Origin: Dryomyza anilis
Taxonomy: Eukaryota; Arthropoda; Insecta; Diptera; Dryomyzidae
Assembly (NCBI GenBank): GCA_951804985.1
Contig: OX638133.1
Span: forward strand, 28,426,963-28,490,962
Length of the DNA stretch: 64,000 nucleotides
Direction of reading: 5' to 3'
The notes beneath the pieces are model-generated. The model was not told where the DNA came from and did no database searches. It saw only the letters and a program-made list of their open reading frames with translations. Positions 33,071 to 45,766 of the stretch are shown in pieces. The stretch's first letter is position 1. Every line of letters starts with the position of its first letter. The position numbers and the translations under genes were made by a program.

Positions 33071-33416
33071 ACACAGAAAAAATAATCGACGTAAATATAG
33101 CAATCGATATTATTTACATTCATTAATTAATCCAGCAATGAAATTCACTAATTTAATAATTTGATATTCTTCGTTAAATCAGCAATTCTGTTTGCTAATA
33201 TGAATATTTGTACGTCAATGCAGCAAATAGTTTAGTCGGCGCAGTTTTAACAACTATAATTTGCTGCATTGACGTACAAATATTCATATTATCAAACAGA
33301 ATTGCTGATTTAACGAAGAATAGCAAATGTTTTCAATAAATTATTGAATGTCTGGATTGACTAATGAATGCTATTAACATCGGTTGCTATATTTACGTCG
33401 ATTATTTTTTCTGTGT
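33071..33416. mobile_element. 346-bp foldback MITE with ~150-bp arms
   Basis: ACACAGAAAAAATAATCGAC at the left pairs with the inverted right end. The inner segments GACGTACAAATATTCATATT and TTCGTTAAATCAGCAATTCT also occur in both orientations. The loop is about 45 bp (AGTTTAGTCGGCGCAGTTTT). It is non-coding. A partial copy lies near 61956-62003. Confidence 0.8.
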
Positions 33417-34398
33417 TCTTGACCGATTTGTTTTTTTTTTTTTTTTGTTCTGTCGGACTGTTTAAGTTTAAATAAACCAATTTTTTACTAATTAGGTTTT
33501 TTATTATTGTTATTATTATTAATAATAAATTCAAAGCAGCTGCTTATCTTCTATACAGCTCAACAACCTGTAACGTATTTCGTTTCATTCAAGCGCAACT
33601 GCGCCAAATGATTTACATAGTAATTCGAGTAACTTCCTGCTGCCAATGTGGAACTCGATCGACGTCTGACTCTATCAAGTGTTTTTAAAAACAAAATTTA
33701 TAGTTGAGTTTCCCATTCGATAATGAATAAAAATAAAAGAATGGAAAAACTCTAAGCATGGCTGCATCCAAATTACTAGAGGGAGGTTTGGAAAAAAAGT
33801 GCCAAGAGTGAATTTGTTAAAAAACGACTGGAAAAAAAAGAAAACTCATTAATAATAGCTCATGCAAAACATATCACTTTTTTTTCAAAATAATATACAT
33901 ATTTTTTATATTCTATATACGCATTGAATATTATGATGCTGATGATGTTGATGATAAAAGCTGCAACGGAAATATTCATCATCAACAACTTGCATTAAAT
34001 ATTAGCAGAATATAGTTACGTTGTTTGTTGACAGCCTACTGAAAAAGAAAACAAGTACGAAACTTACTCAATTGGAACAATTTAATTTATAAAGCAAATG
34101 TGGTTGGACTTGATTTTTTCTAAACAATTATGTGAAAATGATGCAGTGTTGTGGAACGTAGAGGCACAAATGAACCAAATACCAGTAACTCTTTTTTTTT
34201 ATATTTAGATACTCTACTAAAAACAGATGATTTACTAATTGTATTTGAAATATTACAATGCTGATAACACTGTGCAACACAAAATTATGAAAACACTTAA
34301 AGTAACAGATTCCAAAAGGAGAGTATAAATAATTTTTGATATTATTTCGAAATCTATACAAAATGATTTAGTTGTTTTATCGTTATTAATTACTAGAA
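33417..34398. other. AT-rich intron/spacer
   Basis: ATT/TTA triplet runs lie at 33503-33530 and GATGATGTTGATG repeats at 33931-33955. A balanced-composition patch at 33535-33690 has no ORF. Confidence 0.4.
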
Positions 34399-36165
34399 TC
34401 TATTTACGTAAATCTCTTCGTCCGTCCGTCTGTCGGTCTGTCTGTTTGTTCCAGCATTACGTCTAAACCGCTGAACCGATTTGATAGAAATTTTGCATTT
34501 TTGGAGTCCGGAGGGTGTCATAGGCTATATATGGGCGTGATTGGACCTCCCATACAACCGTGCACCTCCCATACAACCTAATCTTTCAAAACGACATAAT
34601 TCGGCACTTACACCAGCTAAGAAGATGAAACAAAAAAATCAAATATAAAAAAAATACAAAAGCAAAAACAAAAGCAAAAGCAGGAACTAAAGCAATCACA
34701 CAAAAACAAAAGCCAAATAAAAACAAAACAAAAGATGTTAATACAAAAACAATAGCAAATACAAATAACAAAAGCAGAGCCACTAAAACAAAAGCAGAAC
34801 CACAAAAGCAAAAATACAAAAAAAAAACATTAAAGCAAAAACAAAACAAATTCAAAACCAAAAACACAAAATCAAAATCAAAAGCAAAAGCAAAAACTCA
34901 AAACTAAAACACAAAAGCAAAAACACAATAACCAAGCAAAGACAAAACAAAAGAAAAACACAAAAACAAAAGCAAAAACACAAAAACAAAACAAAAAATA
35001 AAAGCAAAAAAAATAACATAAAACAAAAGCAAAGACACAAAAACAAAGGAAAAAAGCACAAAAACAAAAGCAAAGACACCTAGCAAAACACAAAAAGAAA
35101 AGCAAGGACACAAAAGCAAAACACAAAAACAAAAGCAAATACAAAATCAAAACCACAAAAACTGAAGCCAAAACACATATGCAAAACACAAAAGCAAAAA
35201 TCAAAGCAAAAACACAAAAGAAAAACATAAAAAAACACACAAAAACATAGGCAAAAACACAAAAACAAAACCAAAATTACAATAACAAAACACAAAAAAA
35301 AAACATTAAAAAAAAAAAATAAAATAAAAATAAAAAAACAAAACCAAAAACACCAAAGCAAAAACGCAACACAAAGGAAAAGCAAAAACAGAACAACTAA
35401 AGCAAAACACAGAAACAAACAAAGCACAGAAGCAAAGACACAAAATCAAAATTAAAACACAAAAGAAAAAACACAAAAGCAAACACATAAAAGCAAAAAA
35501 ATAACAAAAAACAAAAGCAAAGACACAAAAACAAAACCAAACAACAAAAGCAAAAACAAAAAGCAAAAATATTAAAACAAAAGCAAAGACACAAAAGCAA
35601 AACACAAAAACAAAAGCAAAGACCAAATCAAAAACACAAAAACAAAAGCCAAAACACAAATGCAAAGCACAAAAGCAGAAATAAATAATAAAAACACAAA
35701 ATAAAAAAACAAAAGAAAAACACAAAAACAAAACACAAAAACAAAACACAAAAACAAAGGCAAAAACAAAGTAAAAAACAAAACCAAAAACGCAAAAGCA
35801 AAAACGCATAAACTAAAGCAAAGACACAAATTCAAAACACAAAAGCAAAAACACAACAGCAAAAACACAAAATTAAAAATAAAAGCAAAAACAGAAAAGC
35901 AAAACACAAATGCAAAAACACAAAATCTTTGCACGAGTCGTGCACGGGTCCAAAACACAAAAGCAAAAGTAAAAATACAAAATTAAAAATAAAAGCACTA
36001 CACAAAAAAAGTAAAAACCCTAAAACAACAAACCACTACACGAAATTTACTTAAAATTTGGAATACCCACCAAACAAATTGAAAATAAATAATTAATCGA
36101 AAATAAATAATAATAATGTTCTTTTTATTAATAAAAAGCACGAGTCGTGCACGGGTCGAGATAGT
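34399..36165 (+). mobile_element. Helitron-like element swollen by a minisatellite
   Basis: It begins TCTATTTACG, soon followed by a GTCY tract (TCCGTCCGTCTGTCGGTCTG) and AAACCGCTGAACCGATTTG, a segment typical of insect Helitron-like elements. The interior is a 1.3 kb CAAAAGC-type array. The 3' end appears twice (35937-35954 and 36139-36165) as the perfect hairpin GCACGAGTCGTGC followed by ACGGGTC. No Rep/helicase is encoded. Confidence 0.6.
34620..35930 (+). repeat. (CAAAAGCAAAAACA)n-type minisatellite
   Basis: About 1.3 kb is built of short units such as AAAACACAAAAACAAAAGCA with constant small variation. The minus strand gives long frames of Phe, Cys, Leu and Val only; these are artefacts of the repeat, not genes. 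Confidence 0.9.
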
Positions 36166-37560
36166 CATATTTATAAAAAACAAAAAATGTTTGTTTATTA
36201 AATTATGTTGTGAAAGAAGAATGAAGATTTTAATTGATTTCACTAAAAATTAAAGTGCATTAAATGTAAAAAAAGATTACACGAAAATAGTGCTAAGTGC
36301 GTTTGAGTCAAATTATGCGTATTTTTTTTTACGAGATTATAAATTTACGCTGTTTTATGAATCTCCTTATTGTTTCAATATAATAATAAAAATATAATAA
36401 AAATAAATAAAATGTAAAAACAATTTGTCCTTGGATAACATTTGCCGTTTTGCTACAGGGCAAATCTCAAATTATATAAGGCCAACCAAAACAACAAAAT
36501 GCCAATTAGGGTTGTACCCTAATTCCGCACTGACTTCATGAAACAATGCGCCAAAAGTGGAGAAACATGAAATCTGTGTTGACCTAATTTAATGTCGCCA
36601 TTTGAGCCCAAAATGCCAAAGGATAACTTGGTTATGTAATTGTCCTAAAGGGTTTGGTTTTAATATTATTTTTTATTATTATTATTATTATTAACATTAT
36701 TATTATTGTGCGCAAAGTTTGAGAGGAAATCAAAGAAATATGCTTATGAAAATTAAAAAATTGGAAAAGTAAAAGAATTTTATAGAAATATTCTTTGTGA
36801 TTTATGTCTTTATAATTCCGGAAATTGCAGAATATTTAAATTTGAATATTGCAAATTCTTAGAACATTTTTACAAAACACATTTTTAATATCATTATTTT
36901 AATAAAGCTCAACTATTTATTTAATCAATTAAGAAATAAACGCATTCTGTCTAAAGCACGTAAACAAATACTTTTCATTATCATATGTTTAATATATCTA
37001 TATATATATTCAGAAATATAGATAATATATGGTCTCGTATTACGCATTAATCGCAATTTTCCAAGAAATTAAATTGAACAATAGCAATGTTGTGACCGGC
37101 CACACCCAAGCACATTTATTCGCAAGAGAGTCTCTAAAGTGTGGCTGCTTCATATTTTGCGTATAATAATTTACAATAATAATAATAATGTTTTCAAATG
37201 AAATTTCGCTATAAACATAGTTAGTAATTCAGTTGCAGCACTATCAATTACTAAACGCGGTATCACTGTTTGAAAATCAAAAAAATATCACATAAATTTA
37301 AGAAAATATTTATTTTGTAATTAATGTTGAGAGAAGCTCTTAATGTAGTTGGTAAATATGTTTGTATATTTTCTAGAGAAAGTATAAAGTGCTTTTGGCG
37401 TAAAAAGTTTTCAAACTAATCAATGCGGTAACTAGTCGGAGACAAATAAAAAAATAATTTTTTTTATTTAAATATGATTTTAAATATACAACAAAATGAA
37501 ATACTGTATTAAAAAAGCAGAAAAAAGTCTAAATTTATAACATAAGTATTTTATTAAAGT
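36166..37560. other. Intron/spacer with two less AT-rich patches
   Basis: The patches at 36430-36660 and 37080-37150 have balanced, non-repetitive composition and could be conserved regulatory DNA, but no motif is decisive. The rest is AT-rich. Confidence 0.35.
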
Positions 37561-38559
37561 CCAAAAGTAAATGTATTTGTTTTTTCTACAATGATTTAGT
37601 TGCTTTTTGTGTGGTATACTACTATAAAACTTTACTGCATTTCTTTTGTATTTATTTAGATAAATTACATTGGCATTTATTTTTACTACATTATGTATTT
37701 ATTTAACTTTATGTAAAATAATATATAATGTACTGCATTTGAATTTCTTTGTACTACATTCAGTATTTATTTAACTTTCTGTATTTATTTAACTTTAAAA
37801 AAGTATAAACAATACTAGCTATGTATTTATTTAAAAGATTAAATATTATGTGTTCTCTCAAATAAAGTTTGTTTAAAAATAGTTGTTAAATAATACTTGC
37901 ATCAAAAATTATACGTGTATTTAAAAAAATATATTAGAACTACATTTTTCAAAACAAATACTTGTAAACATTCGCATCGAGAACGAAATGACCTACAGAA
38001 GTCCTATCAAAGGGTTTGAATTTAGTTGTTTTTGTATGGTATACTACTTGTCTGTATTTATTTAGATATATTACATCTGCATTTGTTTTTACTACATTTT
38101 GTATTTATTTAACTTCATTAAAAAAAGCATAAAACATACATTTGCATTTATTTAAAGGAATAAATATTATATATAATAGTTGTTAAATAATATTTGCATC
38201 AAAAATTATAGTGTATTTAAAAAGATATAAGAACTACATTTTTCAAAACAAATACTTGTTAACATTCGCATCGAGAACGACATGACCTACATGAGTCCTA
38301 TCAAAGGGCTTGTATTTAGTTGTTTTTGTATGGTATACTACTATATAAATTTACTGCAATCATTTTGTATTTATTTGGATATATTACATCTGCATTTATT
38401 TTTACTACATTTTGTATTTATTTAACTTTATGTAAAAAGGCATAAAACATACAATATTTGCACTTATTTAAAGAAATAAATATTATGTGTTCTCTCAAAA
38501 AAAGGTTGTTTAAAAATAGTTGATAAATAATATATGCAAAAAAATATAACCCATTAAGC

Positions 38560-39470
38560 AATTTAGGAACGTTCTGAAATTGGAGTCATAAAGGAGACCA
38601 ATTTTTGAGTGTTTTATGAGCCCTCAGAAAAATGACTCTGAAAAGAATCTCATTTAAGACGATTTTGTAGATTTATTAAGGGTTTTTCAATAAGAGCGCT
38701 ACAAAAGTTTTTTCAAGGGTTTTTCAACAGGAACGCTACAAAAGTAGAGCGACAGGGACAGCAAACGACGCCATATTTTTTGCCGCTCTTTTGACATTTC
38801 TCTTTAGTAAAGTTTGCCATTTTACGATGGAAAGATATACGAGCCAACAACGAGTCGAAATTATTAAAATTTACTACCGAAATTCGAATTCGTATATCTT
38901 TCCATCATGAAATGGCAAACCTTACTGAAGAGAAATGTCCAAAGAGCGGCAAGTAATATGGCGTCGTTTGCTGTCCCTGTCGCTCTACTTTTGTAGCGTC
39001 CCTGTTGAAAAACCCTTGGAAAAACTTTATTTAGGAGTTATTTAGGAGCCCTCATAAATTAGACTCCTAAAAGCAACAAAAATAAAATTGTTTCTGAGCG
39101 CTCAGAAAATAGACTCAAAAAAGTTCTATATTTTATAATGTTTTAGGAACGCTCCAAAATTTGACTCATAAATGAGTCTCATTCATGAGCGCTTTAGAAA
39201 TTCTTTCTAGAAATTCTCAAAAATGTGAATTTTTTAAGAATATTTTTAAATGATCAAAAATACGCGGATTTTTGCGCACTTGGGGGTCTTTTTAGAGCTC
39301 AAATATGAGTGTTTTAGGAGTAATAAAAGTGTCAGAAATATGAGGGTTTTTGGGCTCATAAAATGGTGCCCGGGTTGTGACTCTTTTAAGTGCTCATATA
39401 TGAGGGTAACACTCATAAATATGACACATTTAGGAGTCTTAAAATACTCAAAATGTTTGCTGGGAGTATA
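38560..39470. mobile_element. ~910-bp element inserted in the third tandem unit
   Basis: The left end CCCATTAAGCAATTTAGG is loosely inverted in the right end AAATGTTTGCTGGGAG. The interior has many GAGTCATAAA/GGAGTC-type short repeats. Removing it rejoins the tandem unit around ATATA..TTAAAAAA. It hosts a rosa-derived MITE at 38679-39020. Confidence 0.5.
38679..39020. mobile_element. rosa-derived foldback MITE, copy 1
   Basis: The arms (about 38718-38843 and 38890-39015) are near-perfect inverted copies of the rosa 5' terminal repeat and leader: GACGCTACAAAAGTAGAGCG-type, then GCAAACGACGCCAT, GACATTTCTCTT and GTTTGCCATTT. The left arm continues into the transposase start (ATG at 38827, MERYTSQQRVEIIKIYYRNS), then abruptly meets the inverted arm at AATTCG|AATTCG. 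An extra partial end (GGGTTTTTCAATAAGAGCGC) precedes the left arm. Confidence 0.85.
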
Positions 39471-39556
39471 TTAAAAAAAAAATAGTAGAACTACATTTTT
39501 CAAAACAAATATTGGGAAACATTCTTACAAATTCGTATCGAGAAAGAAATTACCTA

Positions 39557-39933
39557 CACTCAGGGAAAAACATTGTAAAATCAAGCAAAAACCACCTTAA
39601 ATCAAGCAAAATCCGTAATGAAAGTCGAGTAAGGTTGATATTTTTTAATTCACCAACGAACAACGTTGATTTAAGATTGAAATGAGAACGCGTTGCATTT
39701 TTATTTTTTTTTTAAAGTTGATATAATCTTAAATCAAAGTTAGTGCAATATTAGATTGCTGCAACTTAAAATTGGAAATGCATTTTTAATTTAAAGTTGT
39801 AATTTTTGATTCGATGTATTTCAACCTAGTATTAAAATTTTGCATTGTTAAAACATGGTTGTATGACCAAAAGTTGAAAATTTTAAAAACAACCATGACT
39901 GTGCTTGATTTTAAATGTGTTTTCCTCTGAGTG
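39557..39933. mobile_element. MITE with CACTCAGRGAAAA ends and TA duplication
   Basis: CACTCAGGGAAAA and the inverted CACTCAGAGGAAAA flank 377 bp, with TA on each side (39555-39556 and 39934-39935). The tandem unit at 38287 shows the empty site CCTACATGAG, so the TA duplication is directly visible. It is probably mobilised by a Tc1/mariner-type transposase. Confidence 0.75.
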
Positions 39934-40074
39934 TACATGAGTCCTATCAAAGGATTTGAATTCAGTTGGTAACAAATAAAATTTGCTTATAGAAAATGAA
40001 ATCTTTTTCAATATCAACTCCAAATCTATAACGACATAATAGCGCTATCGACTGAAAATACTCGGAATTCCAAA

Positions 40075-40500
40075 TGAAAAGTTAGGAATATCAATTGATA
40101 TTTTCAGAAATCCAAATGGAAAGTTCTAAATATCTGAATTCTAAATAGGAATTTCTGAATATCAATTAATATTTTCTGAATTCTAAATGGATAGTTTTGA
40201 TTATCAATTGATAGCTTTTAAATTTCAAATGTAATTTCTGAATAACAATTGATCTAAATTTTAAATGAAATTTTTGAATTACAATTGATGTTTTTTTTGA
40301 ATTTAAAATGAAGTTTCTGAATTACATTTGTCGTTTTTGGAATTTTAAATGGAATTTCTGAATTACAATTCATGTATTTGGAATTACAAATTGAATTTCT
40401 TAATATCAATTGATATTTTATGAATTCCAAATAGAATGTTATGTATATCAATTGATGTCTCTTAAATGGAATATCTGAATTACAATTCTTTTTTCTCAAT
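40075..40500. repeat. Degenerate tandem repeat (GAATTTCTGAATATCAATTG)
   Basis: Units of about 35-60 bp combine GAATTCCAAATGG, TTTCTGAATTACAATTGAT and ATCAATTGATATTTT. It is non-coding. Confidence 0.65.
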
Positions 40501-41750
40501 TACATTTGTAAATGGTGTAGATTGCTTGAATTTATCAAAATCAATCATATCATTTTAGTAGTTTGTATTTTTTCCAAATATCTGTTTAAATAGGCGCCAG
40601 CCACATTGCCTGAATGCTTCATTAAACTACCCATAATGCTTAATACTTTTTCATGCCCACACTTTCTCAACTTGAAATATAAAAATACAAAAAAAAATAT
40701 ATAAAAAAAACTCATAAACTTCACAATTCATTAGCTACTTAATAAATGATGCGTTATTTTTATTGTTATAAAAACAAATTTGCATTTTTATCGGATGCTG
40801 CACTAAAGCTGCTGTAAATATATACAACATGCACCGAAAAAAATAATATATAATATAGAATTATTTTTATTATTAACCAATTTGTCATAATTATGAATTA
40901 TGCATAAAAATAATTAAGCATTTATGTTTTTTTTATGCTTCTGTTAGTTGAATGAGTTAGAATAAAAATTTGTATCTATTTTAATTATTGATTTTGTTCT
41001 GTGTATGCATAGCATTTAAACACATTAATGGTTCGCAGCATATTGTTGATTTTCCTGTGCATTCAAAATGCATCGATGATTCTTTGTAGCATTTCCGTAG
41101 ACAACTGGAAATTAGGTCAATGGAGCACAGCGCACAACGTGTCAAGTATGGATGGAAATAACCAGAACCAGATCGTACAAACGGACGACCGACGGAACGA
41201 CCATCCGTTGACTGACAATTTCTTCGTTTTTTTTTTGTATTTTCTATATTTAGAACTAGTGACACTTGTTCGTTTGTCGTCACTTACAAGTCAATGGCAA
41301 ACACATAGAATGGAAACAAACAGTTGAATCGTATAATTCTAGAATCGTACCATCATCATGTATCAAGCTTCAGAACAACAAATGTCAGCAGGCAGTTGTT
41401 GTTTGTCCATTAGTCGTCTGAGGATTTATTACAAATACATTGAGGCCTAATATTCATGCAGTTTCGTAAATGATAACATGCAATTTTTCATTATTGATAG
41501 ATTTATGTATTTTTACGCAATTTACTGTGTTGTTTCAGTATTTAAATCGTATTTAGTAACGCGTTGGCTACTGTTCCAAGACTTCCGCCGAGGGGTTTAT
41601 ACCGTTTTAATAAACTTAATCCGTGTAAATGTTGTGCAAATAAAAAAAATATAACAACTTAATTTTCGATGGAAATTATAATACAAATTGTAATGAATTT
41701 ATTCAGAATTTATTTGAAAATTTTTATTTAATTGCAAATGAAATAAAAAA
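40501..41750. other. Intron/spacer with one unassigned small ORF
   Basis: A 99-codon plus-strand frame starts at the ATG at 41028 (MVRSILLIFLCIQNASMILC), whose first 24 residues resemble a signal peptide. The following part (DNWKLGQWSTAHN, then Asp/Gln/Asn-rich) has no recognised family and the tail is Phe/Leu low-complexity. The balanced composition at 41010-41220 differs from its surroundings. This may be a small secreted-peptide exon or chance. Confidence 0.2.
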
Positions 41751-42149
41751 TAAAATAAATTAAAAAATAAATATAATAAAATAAAACAATATAATGAAAC
41801 AAAACAATATAATGAAATAAATATAGTAATGAAATAAAAATAAAAAATATATTGACTTAAAAAAATATAATGAAATCAAAAATATAGTAAAATAAAATAT
41901 AAAAAAATAAATAAATATATAATGAAATAAAAAAATATATAATGAAACAAAAAAAATATTAAAATAAAAATAAAAAAAAAACCAATGAAATAAAAAAAAT
42001 ATGTAATGAAATAAAAAAGAAAAATATACAATTGAATAAAAAAGAAAAATATATTAAAAATAAAAAAATATAATGATATAAAATATAATAAAAATAAAAA
42101 AATATAATGATATAAAAAATTATAATGAAATATAAAATATAATAAAATA

Positions 42150-42781
42150 GTCCTCTTTGAGGTGCAAATATTTTAGGAAACACTTTTAAACAACTATTCC
42201 GAATGAAATTCTTTTAAAATAAATACATAAAAAAGAATTCTTTAAAAACTACATATCGTTTTTTTTATAATAATATGGTATGTTGAGGAATTTTAGAATT
42301 TTGAGAGCTCTACAAGTAGTGCTCCGCAAGGAAACCGGTAAGTGCGAGATAAAAATAGTGTATGAAGAAATTGATTATTACACTATGATAAATTCAAATA
42401 TTAAAAAAGATAAATAAAATAATAGATAAAAATTTCGAGAAAAACGGAGTTTTATAAAAAAAAGTTGTAATAAAATATTTATTTTTTTAATTTGATGAGA
42501 AAAATCTCCTAGCGCATAACATAAAATGCCAATATTAAATTTTTACTAGAAACTATAATCGATTATCTTTAAAAAGAATGTAATATTTTTGCTCTGGGCT
42601 ATACATTGTAGAAGTTATAATTAAGAATACGGTTGTATAAGTTTTTATAAGTAAATTTTGAAAACACCCTGTATATCTTTGGGTGTTCCAAATAGAGCCT
42701 CACTCTAGAACAATTTTTTTCATGAAATGAACCAAGGAATCAGTCCCTAAAATATTTGCACCCTAATGCGGACCACCCTGT
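42150..42781. mobile_element. 630-bp MITE inside the AT array (CAGGGTGGTCC end)
   Basis: The right end, read inward, is CAGGGTGGTCC, then GCATTAGGGTGCAAATATTT. The left end matches from GTCC onward (GTCCTCTTTGAGGTGCAAAT), giving 24 of 28 over the shared part, but has lost the outermost CAGGGTG. Array units resume immediately on both sides. It is non-coding. Confidence 0.7.
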
Positions 42782-43855
42782 ATAATGAAATAAAAAATAA
42801 AATCAAATAAAAATATAACGAAATTATAAATAAAATCAAATAAAAATATAACGAAATTAAAAAAATATATAATGATATAAAAAAATATGTAATGATTTAA
42901 AAAATATATAATGATATAAAAAAATATATAATGATATAAAAATTATATAATGATATAAAAAAAATATAATGATATAAAAAAATATATAATGATATAAAAA
43001 AATATATAATGAAAAAAATGTATATAAATACAGTAAAAAAAAATATATAAAAAATGAAATAAAAAACAAATAATACAATAAAATATAGAAAAATTTAATG
43101 ATATAAGAAAAAAAAAACAATAAAATATATAAAATATAATTAAATAAAAAAACAATAAAATATAAAAAAATATAATGAAATAAAAAAAATATATAAAATA
43201 TAATAAAAAAAAGAATAAAACATAAAAATATATTGAAATAAAATAATATAATAAAATAAAAAATAAAATCAAATAAAAATATAACGAAATTAAAAAAAAT
43301 ATATAATGGTATAAAAAAATATATAATGATATAAAAAAATATATAATGATATAAAAAATATATAATGATATAAAAAAATATGTAATGATATAAAAAAATA
43401 TATAATGATATAAAAAAATATATAATGATATAAAAAGATATATAATGATATAAAAAAATTTATAACGATATAAAAAAATATATAATGATATAAAAAAATA
43501 TGTAATGAAATAAAAATATAACGGAATTAAAAAAAATATAACGGAATTAAAAAAAATATAACGGAATTAAAAAAAATATATAATGATATAAAAAAAATAT
43601 ATAATGATATAAAAAAAATATATAATGATATAAAAAAAATATATAATGATATAAAAAAAATATATAATTATATAAAAAAAATATATAATGATATAAAAAA
43701 AATATATAAAGATATAAAAAAATATATAATAATATAAAAATATATAATGAAATAAAAAAATATATAATGAAATAAAAAAAATATATAATGAAATAAAAAA
43801 AATATATAATGAAATAAAAAAATATATAATGAAATAAAAAAATATATAATGTAGT

Positions 43856-44150
<295 letters not shown>

Positions 44151-44400
44151 GAATAAAAAAAATATATAAAATATAATAAAAAAAGAATAAAACATAAAAA
44201 TATATTGAAATAAAATAATATAATGAAATAAAAAAAATATATAATGAAATAAAAAAAAGAATGTAATGAAATAAAAAAAATAATAAAATAAAAAATATAA
44301 TGCAATAAATATATAATAAAATACTAAATATAATGAAAGGAAAAAAAATAATGAAATAAACAAAAATATGATGACATAAAAAAAATATAAAAATTTATGG

Positions 44401-45259
44401 TGAAATTAAATAAAAATGAAAACATATCGTTAAATAAAATAATAACTAATTTTAAAATATGTAAATATGTTATTATTTTAAAAAAATTGTGTGTTCGCTA
44501 TTTATAATAGTTTTTATTTTTTTATTTTGTTATACTGTGTTATTATTATCAAACATTTAGGGATTGAAACCTTTTATAGCTATACGGTAATGAAACAAGT
44601 GGGCGACATCCACTCTATTTCGTCGAGTACTTCACTGCTCATCATCGTCATAAAATCATGAAGATACCAATAAAAAATATGTTAAAAAAAAATAAAAATC
44701 ATGCAATGGCGCTTTAGAACTTTTAACATTGAACAGTAATAAAAGTAACACCGATAATCCGAAAATTATATAAATAATCGTTTCTATGTAAAACAGAATA
44801 ACATGACTTATTGCTGAAGAGAACTCGAAAGTATTTATTTAGAGATAAAGGTGCAAATAGAAAACATGTTTCTTAGCTCAAAACTATTTGAGAATATAAC
44901 AAATAAATATGTTTTACTTACATATACTATTTTTACCGATATATGTTTTAAATCATTGTTTGAAACACGAAAACGAAATAAAAATAAAATTAAAATAAAA
45001 AAAAATAATCGTTATTTAAAACAGCTATAAATGATATTATGTCAAACCAGTTTAAAATCTGTTTGTGCATGAAAAGCTATTATAAAAATTAATTAAAGAA
45101 TTTGATACACAATTAGATGAAATTTTACTCAGTAATGTATTTCTCCATTTTAAATGGTCTCACCGAATTTGGGCGAGATAAGAGCACTGGACGTGACATT
45201 TCCCATACAATACACATTTACAAGATTCTGTATGTCGCGACAGTTATTACAGTGATATA
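44401..45259. other. AT-rich intron/spacer, no gene seen
   Basis: No recognised repeat. A balanced patch at 44590-44660 has no ORF. Confidence 0.4.
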
Positions 45260-45766
45260 AAGAATTTCATCGGAATTCACCACACCGGAACTCACCACAC
45301 CGGAACTCACCATACCAGAACTCACCATACCGGAACTCACCACACCGGAACTCACCATACCTAAACCGGAACTGATCATACCGGAACTCACTAAACCGGA
45401 ACTCCCATACCGGAACTGACCATACCAGAACTCAACACACCGGAACTCACCACACCGGAACTCACCACACCTGAACACACCCGAACTCACCACACTAAAA
45501 CTTACAAAAAAACATCTAAGGAAAGAATTCAATGGGAAAAATTCTAAGGAGAAGAATACTACGGGTAAGAATTATACGGAACTCTACGGGAAAGAATTCT
45601 ACCGGGAAGTATTCTACGATAAAGACTTTTACGGGGAAGTATCTACGGGACAAAATTCTACGGGGAAGAGTTGTCTTTTAGTTTTGGTGAAGAATTATTA
45701 TTTTTTTGGTTACTAAATTTAAAACTCCAATTAAAAAAAAAGTTCGCAGCGAAGCACGGACGCGTA
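45260..45766 (+). mobile_element. Helitron-like element with CACCACACCGGAACT minisatellite
   Basis: 15-bp units (CACCACACCGGAACT and CACCATACCGGAACT) run at 45275-45500, followed by units of the ATTCTACGGGGAAG type at 45535-45670. The 3' part (TTTGGTTACTAAATTT, then CGCAGCGAAGCACGGACGCG) matches the 3' part at 47197-47255 and 14945-15004. The 5' end is not defined. Confidence 0.55.

Larger units (their letters stand above)
37560..39985 (+). repeat. ~300-bp tandem repeat, three units, carrying insertions
   Basis: Units share TTTGTATGGTATACTACT, CTGCATTTATTTTTACTACA, TATTTATTTAACTTTATG, AACTACATTTTTCAAAAC and GAGTCCTATCAAAGG. They run at about 37580-38010, 38010-38310 and 38310 onward. The third is split by 38560-39470, and the junction to the next repeat is split by 39557-39933. 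It ends near 39985. It is non-coding. Confidence 0.7.

Noticed and set aside
34586..35958. Long minus-strand frames of Phe, Cys, Leu and Val
   Set aside because: They are translations of the CAAAAGC/CAAAAACA tandem array; no start context, no domain, and overlapping frames are open for the same reason.
45218..45532. Minus-strand frame with repeated VSSGMVSSG motif
   Set aside because: It is the reverse translation of the 15-bp CACCACACCGGAACT minisatellite.
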